Assembly: GCA_964641715.1 (NCBI GenBank)
Contig: CAZXMB010000036.1
Coordinates: 1-20,771, forward strand
DNA length: 20,771 bases
Reading direction: 5' to 3'
Source of the DNA: CAZXMB01 sp964641715
Lineage (GTDB): Bacteria; Desulfobacterota; BSN033; UBA1163
Position numbers and translations under genes: made by a program. The notes under the pieces were generated by a model that saw nothing but the letters and a program-made list of their open reading frames with translations, searched no databases and was not told the DNA's origin. Below are positions 1 to 7,859 of this stretch, in pieces (within the stretch, counting starts at the first letter, position 1; every line of letters starts with the position of its first letter).

Positions 1-2
1 TA

Positions 3-485
3 GGAGTTTACCTTGTTATTTCAAAAGGGGTATTTTCTCTTTCGCTCTTTCGCCTAGGTTCCACATTCGGCGATTTCCTCGCCCTCACCAGCGCCTTTAC
101 GTGGACCGCTTTCACGGTCGGAGGAAGAGGGTTTCTTTCACGATATCCTCCTCTTTGTACCATCACACCGATTATGATTTTAGGGGCCCTCACCTCATTC
201 CCCTTCACCTTTTTCAGATGGGAATGGAACCTTCTTCCCGGTTTAACCATGGAGGCCTGGATGGGCATACTCTTTCTCGGGGTCTGCTGTTCCGGTTTGG
301 CCTACCTCTTCTGGTATGCAGCACTGGAGGAGAGGGATTCCAGCACCGTGGGGGTATATCTCTACCTTGAACCCTTTGTCACTTTAATCGGAGCTTACCT
401 GTTCTTGGATGAGGGGATTCATTGGATCACCCTGATGGGGGGAGGGATGATCCTATCCGGAGTCTTTCTAACCACGAGAAGATGA
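3..485 (+). CDS. EamA/DMT-family permease, C-terminal part (5' truncated by window edge)
   Basis: The frame is open from the window edge to TGA at 483-485, giving about 160 residues of the C-terminal half of a drug/metabolite-transporter-type inner-membrane permease. A GDFLALTSAFTWTAFTV segment begins the second EamA repeat. It is followed by hydrophobic helices, including one around GILFLGVCCSGLAYLFWYAA. The family-typical end YLYLEPFVTLIGAYLFLDE and a last helix rich in G/M/L then lead to a short basic tail (TTRR). Reading only from the ATG at 174 would lose the first helices of the domain. The substrate cannot be told from the sequence: family members export amino acids, sugars or small metabolites. 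Confidence 0.8.
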   Translation, partial: GVYLVISKGVFSLSLFRLGSTFGDFLALTSAFTWTAFTVGGRGFLSRYPPLCTITPIMILGALTSFPFTFFRWEWNLLPGLTMEAWMGILFLGVCCSGLAYLFWYAALEERDSSTVGVYLYLEPFVTLIGAYLFLDEGIHWITLMGGGMILSGVFLTTRR

Positions 486-523
486 ATCAGCCCTAAAGAG
501 AGGGACAGGATTGGATAAAAATA

Positions 524-552
524 TTGACATCCTATTTGATTAATGTTATCAA
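524..552 (+). promoter_or_regulatory. sigma70-type promoter of the cold-shock gene
   Basis: A perfect -35 TTGACA (524-529) is followed after 17 nt by TATCAA (547-552, 4 of 6 to consensus). It lies about 40 nt upstream of the TTG start at 593, leaving a short leader. The upstream part of the open frame (from 524) runs through this promoter, which argues against the longer start. Confidence 0.65.
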
Positions 553-592
553 AAACGCCTGTAAGATTCTTTTAGCGAGGGAGGGTACGAGA

Positions 593-796
593 TTGGCTAA
601 GGGAACGGTGAAATGGTTTGACACTAAGAAGGGGTATGGCTTTATCAAACAATTGGATGGGGATGATGTTTTCGTCCACTACTCAGGTATTACCGGAGAT
701 GGATTTAAATCTCTTCGCGCAGGAGAAGAGGTTGAATTCGAAATCTCGAGCGGTCCCAAAGGCCCTCAGGCCACCAATGTGGTTAAGGCTTCCTGA
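593..796 (+). CDS. Cold-shock domain protein (CspA family)
   Basis: A 67-residue single CSD protein that binds single-stranded nucleic acid and acts as an RNA chaperone or antiterminator in the cytoplasm. It shows the family landmarks: AKGTVKWFDTKKGYGFI carrying RNP-1 (KGYGFI), then DVFVHYSGI with RNP-2 (VFVHY), and the closing GPQATNVV. The length matches the 65-70 residue family norm. The start chosen is TTG at 593, because a GAGGGAGGG ribosome-binding site lies at 577-585 with 7 nt spacing and the protein then begins with the usual MAKGTVKWF. The frame is open back to 524, but that part overlaps the promoter. Monocistronic and convergent with the minus-strand HEAT-repeat gene. Confidence 0.93.
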   Translation: MAKGTVKWFDTKKGYGFIKQLDGDDVFVHYSGITGDGFKSLRAGEEVEFEISSGPKGPQATNVVKAS

Positions 797-814
797 CCCG
801 ATGAAACTTTAATT

Positions 815-831
815 GGAAGCCCCTATCTTCC
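815..831. terminator. Weak hairpin between convergent genes
   Basis: GGAAG (815-819) and CTTCC (827-831) enclose a 7-nt loop, 18 nt after the cold-shock stop and before the convergent HEAT gene ends. There is no clear T run on either side, so this is only a possible bidirectional stop. Confidence 0.22.
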
Positions 832-896
832 GTTGGATTTGTTCTATCCGGATCATGATTCGATCAAGAGTGTCTCGTCTTACCCCATCGGAACGA

Positions 897-3056
897 TTAA
901 CGCCGCGAGAGGGTGAGCCTGCCTTCAATCTTCTTGATGGCCTCTTTTATCTTGACTGCAAGCATGCCTTTTTGAGATTTTTCCAATCTGGCAAGGACTT
1001 TGATGGATTCATCGGTCCCGATCTTTCCCAGACTATCACAGATTGCCGCCATCGAAGCCTCACTCAAGGGGTTTTTCTGAAGGAATCCCAGCACCCCCCT
1101 CGCCCCCTTTTTCTCCAGCACCTGGATGAGGATCCGCTCCAGTGTCTTCCCTTCGATGGTTAAATTTCCTGAAAGGCCGAAGGCATAGTAGATCTGGTTT
1201 TCAAGCCGGTCCAACGGCGGAGAGGGGGTGAGGGTTATTTCCTTTAAAATTCCCATCATCTTTTCGATACCCCTTTGGCTTTTAACCATTCCCAGGCACC
1301 TAATGGCCCTCTTTTGCACATCAATATCCGGATCCTCCAACCCTTTTAAAAAGGCGTCTTCTCCTGCGGGACCTCCGATTTGGCACAGAGTATGGAGGGC
1401 CTGCTCCCTCAGCCTGGGATTTTCATGAGAGGAGTAAGCCTTTGAGATTTTTATCAGGGGGGCCTGCCACTCAGGGGACTTGATCTCACCGAGAACCCGG
1501 AGAATATCGCAGGTCGTTTCCGAAGAGATGTGCTGTTGTTCGATTTCCTTGAGGAGGTGAGCCGCCGCTACGGGTCCAATCTGAATGAGCGCCTCACAGG
1601 CATTCTTTCTCACCCATTGGTCTTCACTCGTTTTTAAGATATCCAGAAGAACAGGGATGGCCCCCAGTTCAAGGGCAGCAAAGATAGGAACGATGGCAAT
1701 CCGAACTTCCTTCTTTCCCGATAAAAATTTTTCCTTAAGGAGCTGGGGAACCGCTCCCTTTCCAATCTCCTCCAGGATATGACCGGCGAGAAGAGCCCAC
1801 ATTCTTCTTTCATGAAAATGGCGCTTCATGGTCTCAAAGATCCGGAGAATTTCGGGATATCGTTCCCTTCGGATGAGCTCAGGGATCATCTTGACAAAAG
1901 AGAGCGCAGTTGTGAGAAAGGTCTCCTTGTCCTTTGCCTGATCGAGCTGTTGGAAAAATTGGTCGGTGTATCCGAGGAATTTATCCGTCAGCCTTTCCAA
2001 AAGAATCTTATCTTTGAGTGCGGGGGTGAGGTCATCGAGACCGATCAGCTGATTTCTGAAGAATTCTTCGAGCAAAACCTCGGTCTCTCTGATTTCAACC
2101 TCTTTCAACCGGCGGGCAATCTTTTGACCCAGTCGATCCGATTTTCTTTCAAAGGCATCCTTTTTCTGCAGTTTTTTCAGCTCGAGATGGTCACGGAGAA
2201 AGATCTTCGAAGTGTTCAGGAGGTACTGCCGTTGCAGATAAGAAATGATCTCATTTTCGATGATCTCCTCATGGCCTTCAGAGGTGGAGGCGAGGTCGCT
2301 GTTACGAAGAACAGCGCAGAGGAGGTCGGATTGACGAATGGGTCGAAGTGCATCCCTGATGAGATTCCTGCGGATTTCATGGACTTCCTGGGCCATCATT
2401 TTCTGAAACATCGGGATCATCTTGAGGTCTTTCCTCATCCGGGAGAGGGTAAGGCGAGCCCTCCAGGGCATCTCCCGGTCCAGGGCAAGGAGCTCTTCAT
2501 TGAAGACATAGGAAATGTTGAAGATTCCCCGGCGGTAAAGAACCTGAGTGAAGCGCTCCTGATCCTGTTTCCGGCGGGTATCGACGAGAGAAGGCTCGCT
2601 CATGACATCGATGAACGAAGCGAATTCCTCCTGGCCCATCCGGCTTTTAAGGGTGAGGCTGATGAGGTCCTTGCGTTCCATATATTTTGCAAACTTTGGA
2701 ACATAGAGCTCTCCCATGCCCTTCATCATCATTCGACTCAACTTCTGGGCCTCAGGCAGAATCCCCTCGACCAGGACCTCCTGTTTTTCCTGGTCCTCCC
2801 TCACCAGGAAGGCGAGTTCATCTTCCTCCTCAAAGAGCTCCCGGAATCTTTGATAGAGACCCTCCTTTGCCTTTTTCGATTCAGGATGATCGGGGGTATA
2901 ATATCCGGTTCTCAAAAAGGCCTGAATGAGGTGGAGCACGAAGTCCGTGAGCTTGGCATGGAGCCTACGGAGCCGCTCGGTCTCCTCAGGGGGAAGGCCT
3001 TCAGGGATTCCTTCCAGCTTTTTCTCTAGGATGAAATGTTCGGGCTGAGGGGGCAT
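897..3056 (-). CDS. HEAT-repeat protein
   Basis: A 719-residue, largely alpha-helical, charged, probably cytoplasmic protein with no signal peptide or membrane segment. About the last 280 residues are HEAT-type repeats: successive helical pairs such as AIPVLLDILKTSEDQWVRKNA, and GEDAFLKGLEDPDIDVQKRA followed by IRCLGMV. The first 430 residues are helical with many E/K/R and no domain I can name. The start is taken at ATG 3054-3056, where AAAGGA sits 6 nt upstream. The longer frame begins at GTG 3086 without a ribosome-binding site. HEAT repeats are protein-protein interaction scaffolds. Proteins of this layout are common in deltaproteobacteria and of unknown role. It is transcribed divergently from the ABC exporter pair. 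Confidence 0.75.
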   Translation of the reverse strand: MPPQPEHFILEKKLEGIPEGLPPEETERLRRLHAKLTDFVLHLIQAFLRTGYYTPDHPESKKAKEGLYQRFRELFEEEDELAFLVREDQEKQEVLVEGILPEAQKLSRMMMKGMGELYVPKFAKYMERKDLISLTLKSRMGQEEFASFIDVMSEPSLVDTRRKQDQERFTQVLYRRGIFNISYVFNEELLALDREMPWRARLTLSRMRKDLKMIPMFQKMMAQEVHEIRRNLIRDALRPIRQSDLLCAVLRNSDLASTSEGHEEIIENEIISYLQRQYLLNTSKIFLRDHLELKKLQKKDAFERKSDRLGQKIARRLKEVEIRETEVLLEEFFRNQLIGLDDLTPALKDKILLERLTDKFLGYTDQFFQQLDQAKDKETFLTTALSFVKMIPELIRRERYPEILRIFETMKRHFHERRMWALLAGHILEEIGKGAVPQLLKEKFLSGKKEVRIAIVPIFAALELGAIPVLLDILKTSEDQWVRKNACEALIQIGPVAAAHLLKEIEQQHISSETTCDILRVLGEIKSPEWQAPLIKISKAYSSHENPRLREQALHTLCQIGGPAGEDAFLKGLEDPDIDVQKRAIRCLGMVKSQRGIEKMMGILKEITLTPSPPLDRLENQIYYAFGLSGNLTIEGKTLERILIQVLEKKGARGVLGFLQKNPLSEASMAAICDSLGKIGTDESIKVLARLEKSQKGMLAVKIKEAIKKIEGRLTLSRR

Positions 3057-3124
3057 CTCTTTTCCTTTAATCAGTTTTAATTTCACAAAATCTTAAAAGG
3101 AAGTCAAGAGGGGGAGCCTTCCGG

Positions 3125-3153
3125 TTGCATTTCCAAGAGGGGTCTATTAAATT
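3125..3153 (+). promoter_or_regulatory. Possible promoter of the ABC exporter gene pair
   Basis: TTGCAT (3125-3130), 17 nt, TAAATT (3148-3153) lie 23 nt before the ATG at 3177, with GAGGG as ribosome-binding site in between. The match to consensus is weak (3 of 6 and 4 of 6), but it sits in the divergent intergenic space. Confidence 0.28.
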
Positions 3154-3176
3154 TAAACATCGAGGGAAAAGAAGAG

Positions 3177-4940
3177 ATGAAGGCTTTCAACATCTTGAAA
3201 GATGATTTTTTCAGAAACCGATGGCGAATCCTCGCAGGCCTCATGGCCCTTCTCATCGTTGATGTTCTCCAGCTCTTCATCCCGAGGATCGTGAAGTTTG
3301 CGGTCGATGATCTCACTTCAGGAGAGGCCTCTCCCGAGGTGCTTCTCTTTTATGGGATGGAGATTCTCCTCCTGGCCCTGGGTATTGGAGGGTTCCGGTA
3401 TGGGTGGAGATACCTTTTAATGGGTGCGGCCCGCAGTATGGAGAGGGCTCTCCGGGATAGACTCTTCTGCCACCTGCAATCCCTCTCCCCCCCCTATTTT
3501 TCACGCACGAAGATAGGGGATCTGATGGCTCATGCCATCAATGATATTGATGCGGTTCGTATGGCCATGGCCCTAGGCATGGTCTTTCTGACGGATACCA
3601 TCATTTTAGGGGTCCTGACCCTCTTTTTTATGATCTATATTCATCCCGGACTCACTCTCTTTGCGATTCTCCCGATGCCGTTGATCACGGTGATCACCCT
3701 CTTTTTCAGTCGATTCATCCATCAGCGGTTTGAGATTCTCCAGAAGGCGTTTGCCCAGCTCACCGAGAGGGTCAGGGAGTCGATCTCCGGGATTCGGGTG
3801 ATCAAAGCCTATGTCCAGGAAGAGAGGGAGAGGGAGAAACTCTCCCGTTTGAGCCAGGGCTACATTGAGAAGAATTTGAGCGTGACAAAGGTGTGGGGGA
3901 TGTTCTTCCCCATCCTCCTCTTATTATCGAACCTCTCAATGGCCATGGTCCTCTACTTCGGCGGAAAATTGACGATCCTTCAGACGATCTCCGCAGGAGA
4001 CTTTGTAGCCTTTATGAGTTATCTTGGCATGCTGGCTTGGCCGATGATGGCTTTGGGATGGGCGATCAATGTGATTCAGCGGGGCAGTGCTTCCATGGGT
4101 CGGCTGAACCTCATCTTGAACGAGAGGCCGGAGATTTCCGATGCTCCGGGGATCGTCCACTCAGAGCCATTAAGAGGAAGGATAGAAATAAGGGGCCTGA
4201 CCTATAAGATTGGAAACCACGAAGAACCCATTCTCAAAGACATCCATTTGGACATCCGGGAGGGAGAGAAGGTGGTCATCGTTGGAAGGACAGGGTCAGG
4301 GAAGACCATTTTATGCCGTTCTTTGGCCCGGACCCTGGAATCTTCCCCGGGGCATCTCTTCTATGACGGGATTGAAATTCACCGTATTCCCCTGAAGACG
4401 CTTAGAGAATCTATCGGTTTTGTGCCACAGGAGACCTTCCTCTTTTCAGAGACGATCAGGGAGAATATTGCCTTCGGGCGTTCCCTTTCCACCGAGAAGG
4501 AGATCAGAGAGGCGGCACGCATCGCACAGATCGAGGACGAGATTTTGGGATTTCCAGGAGGCCTGGGTGCCCTGATCGGGGAGAAAGGGATCAACCTTTC
4601 AGGCGGTCAGAGACAGAGGATTGCCATTGCCAGAGCTTTATTGATGAATCCCCCCATCTTCATTTTAGATGATGCCCTTTCTTCCGTGGACATTCAAACA
4701 GAGGAGCGGATTCTTGAGGGGTTAGAGAAGTTCCTTAAAAACAGGACCCGCATCCTCATCACCCATCGAATTGCACCTCTTCGAAGGGCAGATCGGATTG
4801 TCGTATTGGATGGAGGAAGGGTGGTGGAGACAGGGGATCACCAGACCCTCCTCTCGAGGGGAGGAGTTTACGCCCGGCTCTATCGGGAGAGAGAACTGGA
4901 GGAGGAACTGGAAAGGGAGAACATTGGAATAATGGAATAA
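3177..4940 (+). CDS. ABC exporter half-transporter, degenerate-site subunit
   Basis: A 587-residue type IV (MsbA/MdlA-like) exporter half in the inner membrane. Six helices cover about residues 15-300 and an ATPase domain about 335-587. Visible motifs are Walker A GRTGSGKT (370-377), Q-loop PQETF, canonical signature LSGGQ (474-478), Walker B IFILDD (494-499) and H-loop His530. The catalytic Glu after Walker B is Asp499. This is the hallmark of the non-catalytic chain in heterodimeric exporters such as TM287/288 and BmrCD. The partner is encoded 147 nt downstream. The stop codon and the last residues (NIGIME) lie inside an 8-bp tandem repeat, so the tail may be repeat-derived. Substrate unknown: drug or lipid-like export is usual for the family. 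Confidence 0.9.
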   Translation: MKAFNILKDDFFRNRWRILAGLMALLIVDVLQLFIPRIVKFAVDDLTSGEASPEVLLFYGMEILLLALGIGGFRYGWRYLLMGAARSMERALRDRLFCHLQSLSPPYFSRTKIGDLMAHAINDIDAVRMAMALGMVFLTDTIILGVLTLFFMIYIHPGLTLFAILPMPLITVITLFFSRFIHQRFEILQKAFAQLTERVRESISGIRVIKAYVQEEREREKLSRLSQGYIEKNLSVTKVWGMFFPILLLLSNLSMAMVLYFGGKLTILQTISAGDFVAFMSYLGMLAWPMMALGWAINVIQRGSASMGRLNLILNERPEISDAPGIVHSEPLRGRIEIRGLTYKIGNHEEPILKDIHLDIREGEKVVIVGRTGSGKTILCRSLARTLESSPGHLFYDGIEIHRIPLKTLRESIGFVPQETFLFSETIRENIAFGRSLSTEKEIREAARIAQIEDEILGFPGGLGALIGEKGINLSGGQRQRIAIARALLMNPPIFILDDALSSVDIQTEERILEGLEKFLKNRTRILITHRIAPLRRADRIVVLDGGRVVETGDHQTLLSRGGVYARLYRERELEEELERENIGIME

Positions 4941-5014
4941 TGGAACGATGGAATAATGTTTATCAATAAAATGAATTGCTAAACCAACAAATACTTTTCC
5001 AATATTCCACCATT
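4924..5014 (+). repeat. 8-bp tandem repeat with distal inverted copy
   Basis: Four consecutive 8-nt units, TTGGAATA, ATGGAATA, ATGGAACG and ATGGAATA, occupy 4924-4955. A reverse-complement copy (TTCCAATATTCC, matching the tandem units at 11 of 12 positions) lies near 4997-5008, so the two sides could pair. The block overlaps the end of the upstream ABC gene and fills much of the space before the second one. It resembles the short TGGAATAA-type intergenic repeats seen in some environmental bacterial genomes. Confidence 0.6.
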
Positions 5015-5087
5015 GCATGAGAGGTGAGGTAAATTGTCGGGGAAGAAATTTGATGCCCACCCGATAAGGTCATTCAAAGGTTGAGTG

Positions 5088-7232
5088 ATGTACGCTAACT
5101 ACGGATATATGGAAGAGGGCAAACTCGGGAAGCCCTATGACCTGAGGCTGATGATGAGGCTGAGGGTTTTTCTCCGGCCTTATTGGTTCCTGGTGAGCCT
5201 CTCCCTTATCTTCATGTTAGTCATGGCCTCCTTGGACCTGGTTGTCCCCTATCTGATCAAAGAGGCGATCGATCGCTACATCGTTGTTTCAGCAAGGGAG
5301 GTAACCTTAAGGGGGGACGGGTCACCCGAAGAGGGCCGGCTGATGGAGCGCTATGGCCGGGCCCTCCTCCCGGAGAGAGAATCCGGGAAATTTCTTCTCT
5401 CTCCCGACACCCTGAGATCCATGGACCGGAAAGAGGTAGCCCTGTTTCAAAGGGCCGGCCTTCTTTCAGAGAACCGGTATTACCTCTTTATCCCCGGAAA
5501 TCCTGAAGAGGAAGGCCTGATCACCCGGTACCCTTCCTTTTTTGGAAAGAGCGGTGATCGCTGGTTCATTTCTTTTGACCGCATGAAAGAAATGAAAAGA
5601 GAGGATCGGATGGTTCTGAGAGAAAGAGATGCCGAAGGGGTCTTCCGTCTGGCTATCCTCATCCTGCTGATCTTCGTTGTCCATTTCGGTCTGAACTTTT
5701 TTCAGGTCTATACGATGGAGCTGGCCGGCCAGAGGATGATGCATGACCTTCGAATGAAGGTCTTCTCCCATCTCCAGGGCCTTGAGGTTTCCTTCTTTGA
5801 TAAGAATCCGGTGGGGAGGTTAGTCACCCGGCTGACCAACGATATTCAGAATGTCCATGAGATGTTTACCTCCGTGCTGATCAATCTCTTCAGGGATGTC
5901 CTGCTCCTTTTGGGAATCCTGGTCATCCTTCTTCATCTCCATCAGGGGCTTGCCCTGGTCTCCTTTTCAGTCCTCCCCCTTATTTTCGTCACCACCCTTC
6001 TTTTCAGCCACCGGGCCAGGGATGCATTTCGGGAGATCCGTTTCAAGATTGCCCAGATGAATGCATTCCTTCAGGAGAGTTTCTCGGGCATTCAGGTGGT
6101 TCAACTCTTCCGGAGAGAGGCGGAGAATGGGAGGCGATTTCAAAAGATCAATGAAGCCCATTACCTGGCCAATATGAGACAGATTTCCATCTATGCCTTA
6201 TTTGTTCCCCTGGTGGAGATCCTCAGCTCCGGGGCAACCGGTCTTCTCATCTGGTATGGGGGAGGGAGGGTGATTCAGGAGGCCATCAGCCTTGGCGTCC
6301 TGGTGGCCTTTCTCTCTTATATCCGGATGTTCTTTCAGCCCATTCGCGATCTCTCTGAAAAGTATAATGTGATGCAATCTGCCATGGCCTCTCTGGAAAG
6401 GATATTTGGTTTGCTCGATGAGGATGGAAAGAGAGATTTCCCTCTTTCTCCCAGGAGGGAGAAGATCAGAGGGAGAATTGAATTCCGCGGAGTCTCCTTC
6501 GCTTACCATGGAGAAGAGGAGGTCCTTCAGGAGGTCTCTTTCTCTGTGGGGGAAGGAGAGGTGGTTGCCATCGTGGGAGCGACCGGTGCGGGAAAGACCT
6601 CGCTCATCTGGCTTCTCGAAAGATTTTACGAAGCCCAAAAGGGGTCCATTCTCATCGACGGGATCGATATCCAGGAGAGGGATCCGGCCGAGCTTCGATC
6701 CCAGATCGGTTTCGTCATGCAAGACACCTTTCTCTTCTCCGGGGATATTATCGAGAATATTCGATTGGGGGACCGGGAAGGGGATGAGGAGAGAGTGAGA
6801 GAGGTCGCCCGAATGGCCAAGGCCAACCGATTCATTGAACGATTGCCCAAGGGGTATCACACCCAGGTGGGGGAAGGAGGAGAGGAGCTATCCGCCGGTG
6901 AACGGCAGCTCCTTGCCTTTGCAAGGGCTTTGTATATCGATCCCCAAATTCTCATCCTGGATGAGGCAACGTCCCATGTGGACCCGGAAACCGAGCGGTT
7001 CATTCAGGAGGCACTGATGGCATTACTCAAAGGGAGGACGGCCATTGTGATCGCCCATCGTCTCTCCACCATTGAGCATGCGGATCGAATCGTGGTTCTC
7101 CATAAAGGGCGGGTTCGGGAGATAGGGTCCCATACGGAATTGATGGCCCGAAAGGGACTCTATTGGAGACTCTATCAGCTTCAATTCGGCATATCCTCAA
7201 ATGCGGGAGCCCGGTTACGGATGGCGCCCTGA
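5088..7232 (+). CDS. ABC exporter half-transporter, catalytic subunit with extracytoplasmic insertion
   Basis: A 714-residue partner of the preceding half-transporter. ATG 5088 is preferred over GTG 5085 because AAAGG (5076-5080) is 7 nt upstream. The ATPase domain has Walker A GATGAGKT (about 497-504), Q-loop MQDTF, Walker B ILILDE with the catalytic Glu, and H-loop AHRLS. Its signature is the altered LSAGE (about 601-605). This complements the partner: here Glu is kept and the signature is degenerate, while the partner has Asp and LSGGQ, so all deviations fall in one composite ATP site. Between helix 1 (about 35-60) and helix 2 (about 186-208) sits a charged insert of roughly 115 residues with no membrane segment, predicted outside the cytoplasm. 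From memory, the BmrD chain carries a comparable extracellular domain. The gene ends inside a strong hairpin. Confidence 0.9.
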   Translation: MYANYGYMEEGKLGKPYDLRLMMRLRVFLRPYWFLVSLSLIFMLVMASLDLVVPYLIKEAIDRYIVVSAREVTLRGDGSPEEGRLMERYGRALLPERESGKFLLSPDTLRSMDRKEVALFQRAGLLSENRYYLFIPGNPEEEGLITRYPSFFGKSGDRWFISFDRMKEMKREDRMVLRERDAEGVFRLAILILLIFVVHFGLNFFQVYTMELAGQRMMHDLRMKVFSHLQGLEVSFFDKNPVGRLVTRLTNDIQNVHEMFTSVLINLFRDVLLLLGILVILLHLHQGLALVSFSVLPLIFVTTLLFSHRARDAFREIRFKIAQMNAFLQESFSGIQVVQLFRREAENGRRFQKINEAHYLANMRQISIYALFVPLVEILSSGATGLLIWYGGGRVIQEAISLGVLVAFLSYIRMFFQPIRDLSEKYNVMQSAMASLERIFGLLDEDGKRDFPLSPRREKIRGRIEFRGVSFAYHGEEEVLQEVSFSVGEGEVVAIVGATGAGKTSLIWLLERFYEAQKGSILIDGIDIQERDPAELRSQIGFVMQDTFLFSGDIIENIRLGDREGDEERVREVARMAKANRFIERLPKGYHTQVGEGGEELSAGERQLLAFARALYIDPQILILDEATSHVDPETERFIQEALMALLKGRTAIVIAHRLSTIEHADRIVVLHKGRVREIGSHTELMARKGLYWRLYQLQFGISSNAGARLRMAP

Positions 7233-7277
7233 ACCGGGTGAGGTTCAGGGCAGCCCTGCTCCAACCCAGTGCAGGGC
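7226..7277 (+). terminator. Tandem hairpins at the end of the ABC exporter genes
   Basis: A perfect 10-bp stem, GCCCTGAACC (7226-7235) with GGTTCAGGGC (7242-7251) and loop GGGTGA, spans the stop codon. A second stem, GCCCTGC (7253-7259) with GCAGGGC (7271-7277), follows directly. Parts of the two can re-pair with each other. No T run follows, so a classical intrinsic terminator is not shown. mRNA 3'-end protection or factor-dependent termination is as likely. Confidence 0.45.
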
Positions 7278-7281
7278 AGGG

Positions 7282-7311
7282 TTGACAAACCGTAGATCTA
7301 CATCCTATATA
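7282..7311 (+). promoter_or_regulatory. sigma70-type promoter of the small acidic/zinc-ribbon gene pair
   Basis: TTGACA (7282-7287), 18 nt, TATATA (7306-7311). A transcript would start near 7317-7319, almost on the GTG (7317) or ATG (7323) of the next gene, so the mRNA would be leaderless or nearly so. Confidence 0.55.
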
Positions 7312-7322
7312 AAAGTGTGGAT

Positions 7323-7532
7323 ATGGAGGAGAAAGAAGGCCAATCCTTAAAGGCCGTCCCCGAATCGGAGAAGAAGCGGGAGATCGATCTCAATGCGCTC
7401 TTTCCCGGGAAAGAGTATGATCTCAATCACCTCTTCCCTGACGAAGGGACGAAGAAGCTTCTCCATGAACTGAAAAGGAACAGAAGAGAGATAGAGCGGT
7501 TTATTAAAAGCCTTAATCTGGAGGAGGAGTAG
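7323..7532 (+). CDS. Small charged protein with a duplicated DLN-x-LFP motif, unknown function
   Basis: About 69 residues, rich in E and K, with no membrane segment or Cys; I do not recognise a family. The middle carries a near-perfect direct repeat, DLNALFPGKE then DLNHLFPDEG, spaced 10 residues apart. A basic helix, KKLLHELKRNRREIERFIKS, completes the C-terminal part. ATG 7323 is used; GTG 7317 would add two residues. Neither has a Shine-Dalgarno site, and the promoter ends at 7311, suggesting leaderless translation. The stop TAG abuts the ATG of the zinc-ribbon gene with no gap, so the two are co-transcribed and probably translationally coupled. The paired short motifs look like binding peptides for a partner protein (inference). 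Confidence 0.62.
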   Translation: MEEKEGQSLKAVPESEKKREIDLNALFPGKEYDLNHLFPDEGTKKLLHELKRNRREIERFIKSLNLEEE

Positions 7533-7751
7533 ATGAAATGTCCCCGTTGTGAGGAGATACTGCCTTTTGTTCTCTGTACGGAGTGTGACGGGGAGACACC
7601 GGAAGCAAGCCAATACTGCTGCCATTGCGGAAATCCGGTCAAAAAGAAAGAACTCGATTTCTCTGAACGCATTCCTTGCGGTGATGGAGCCTGTATCGGG
7701 ACCATCAATGAAAAGGGAGTCTGCAATGTCTGCGGGAAGCCTTATCCGTAA
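7533..7751 (+). CDS. Small zinc-ribbon protein
   Basis: A 72-residue Cys-rich protein starting directly after the upstream stop, with a strong GGAGGAGGAG ribosome-binding stretch inside the end of that gene. Cys pairs are C3/C6 (CPRC), C15/C18 (CTEC), C29/C32 (CCHC), C49/C54 and C64/C67 (CNVC), enough for two zinc sites. The C-terminal block PCGDGACIGTINEKGVCNVC followed by GKPYP is a recurrent small-protein motif in proteobacteria. Likely cytoplasmic. Function unknown: a protein- or nucleic-acid-binding module, perhaps working with its coupled neighbour. Confidence 0.72.
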   Translation: MKCPRCEEILPFVLCTECDGETPEASQYCCHCGNPVKKKELDFSERIPCGDGACIGTINEKGVCNVCGKPYP

Positions 7752-7791
7752 AAAGCTGACACGATCAACCTTTTCAGCAAGATCGATTGCA

Positions 7792-7820
7792 TTGACAGCC
7801 GGGGCAACAGTGATTATGAT
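7792..7820 (+). promoter_or_regulatory. Strong sigma70-type promoter of lon
   Basis: TTGACA (7792-7797), exactly 17 nt, TATGAT (7815-7820, 5 of 6), 40 nt before the lon start. No CIRCE-type inverted repeat is visible between promoter and start. Confidence 0.75.
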
Positions 7821-7859
7821 TTAATTGATTGGGTTTATCTGTTTTATTTAAGGGAGGAA

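Noticed and set aside
524..592. N-terminal extension of the cold-shock protein
   Set aside because: It would start in the -35 hexamer of the promoter and adds residues absent from the family; TTG 593 has the ribosome-binding site.
1779..3029. 416-codon plus-strand open frame opposite the HEAT-repeat gene
   Set aside because: It is antisense to a gene with clear HEAT repeats, has no ribosome-binding site or recognisable domain, and its composition is that of a mirrored helical, Glu/Leu-rich gene.
6198..6860. 220-codon minus-strand frame inside the second ABC gene
   Set aside because: It lies opposite the conserved ATPase domain and has no domain of its own; a shadow of the ABC gene.
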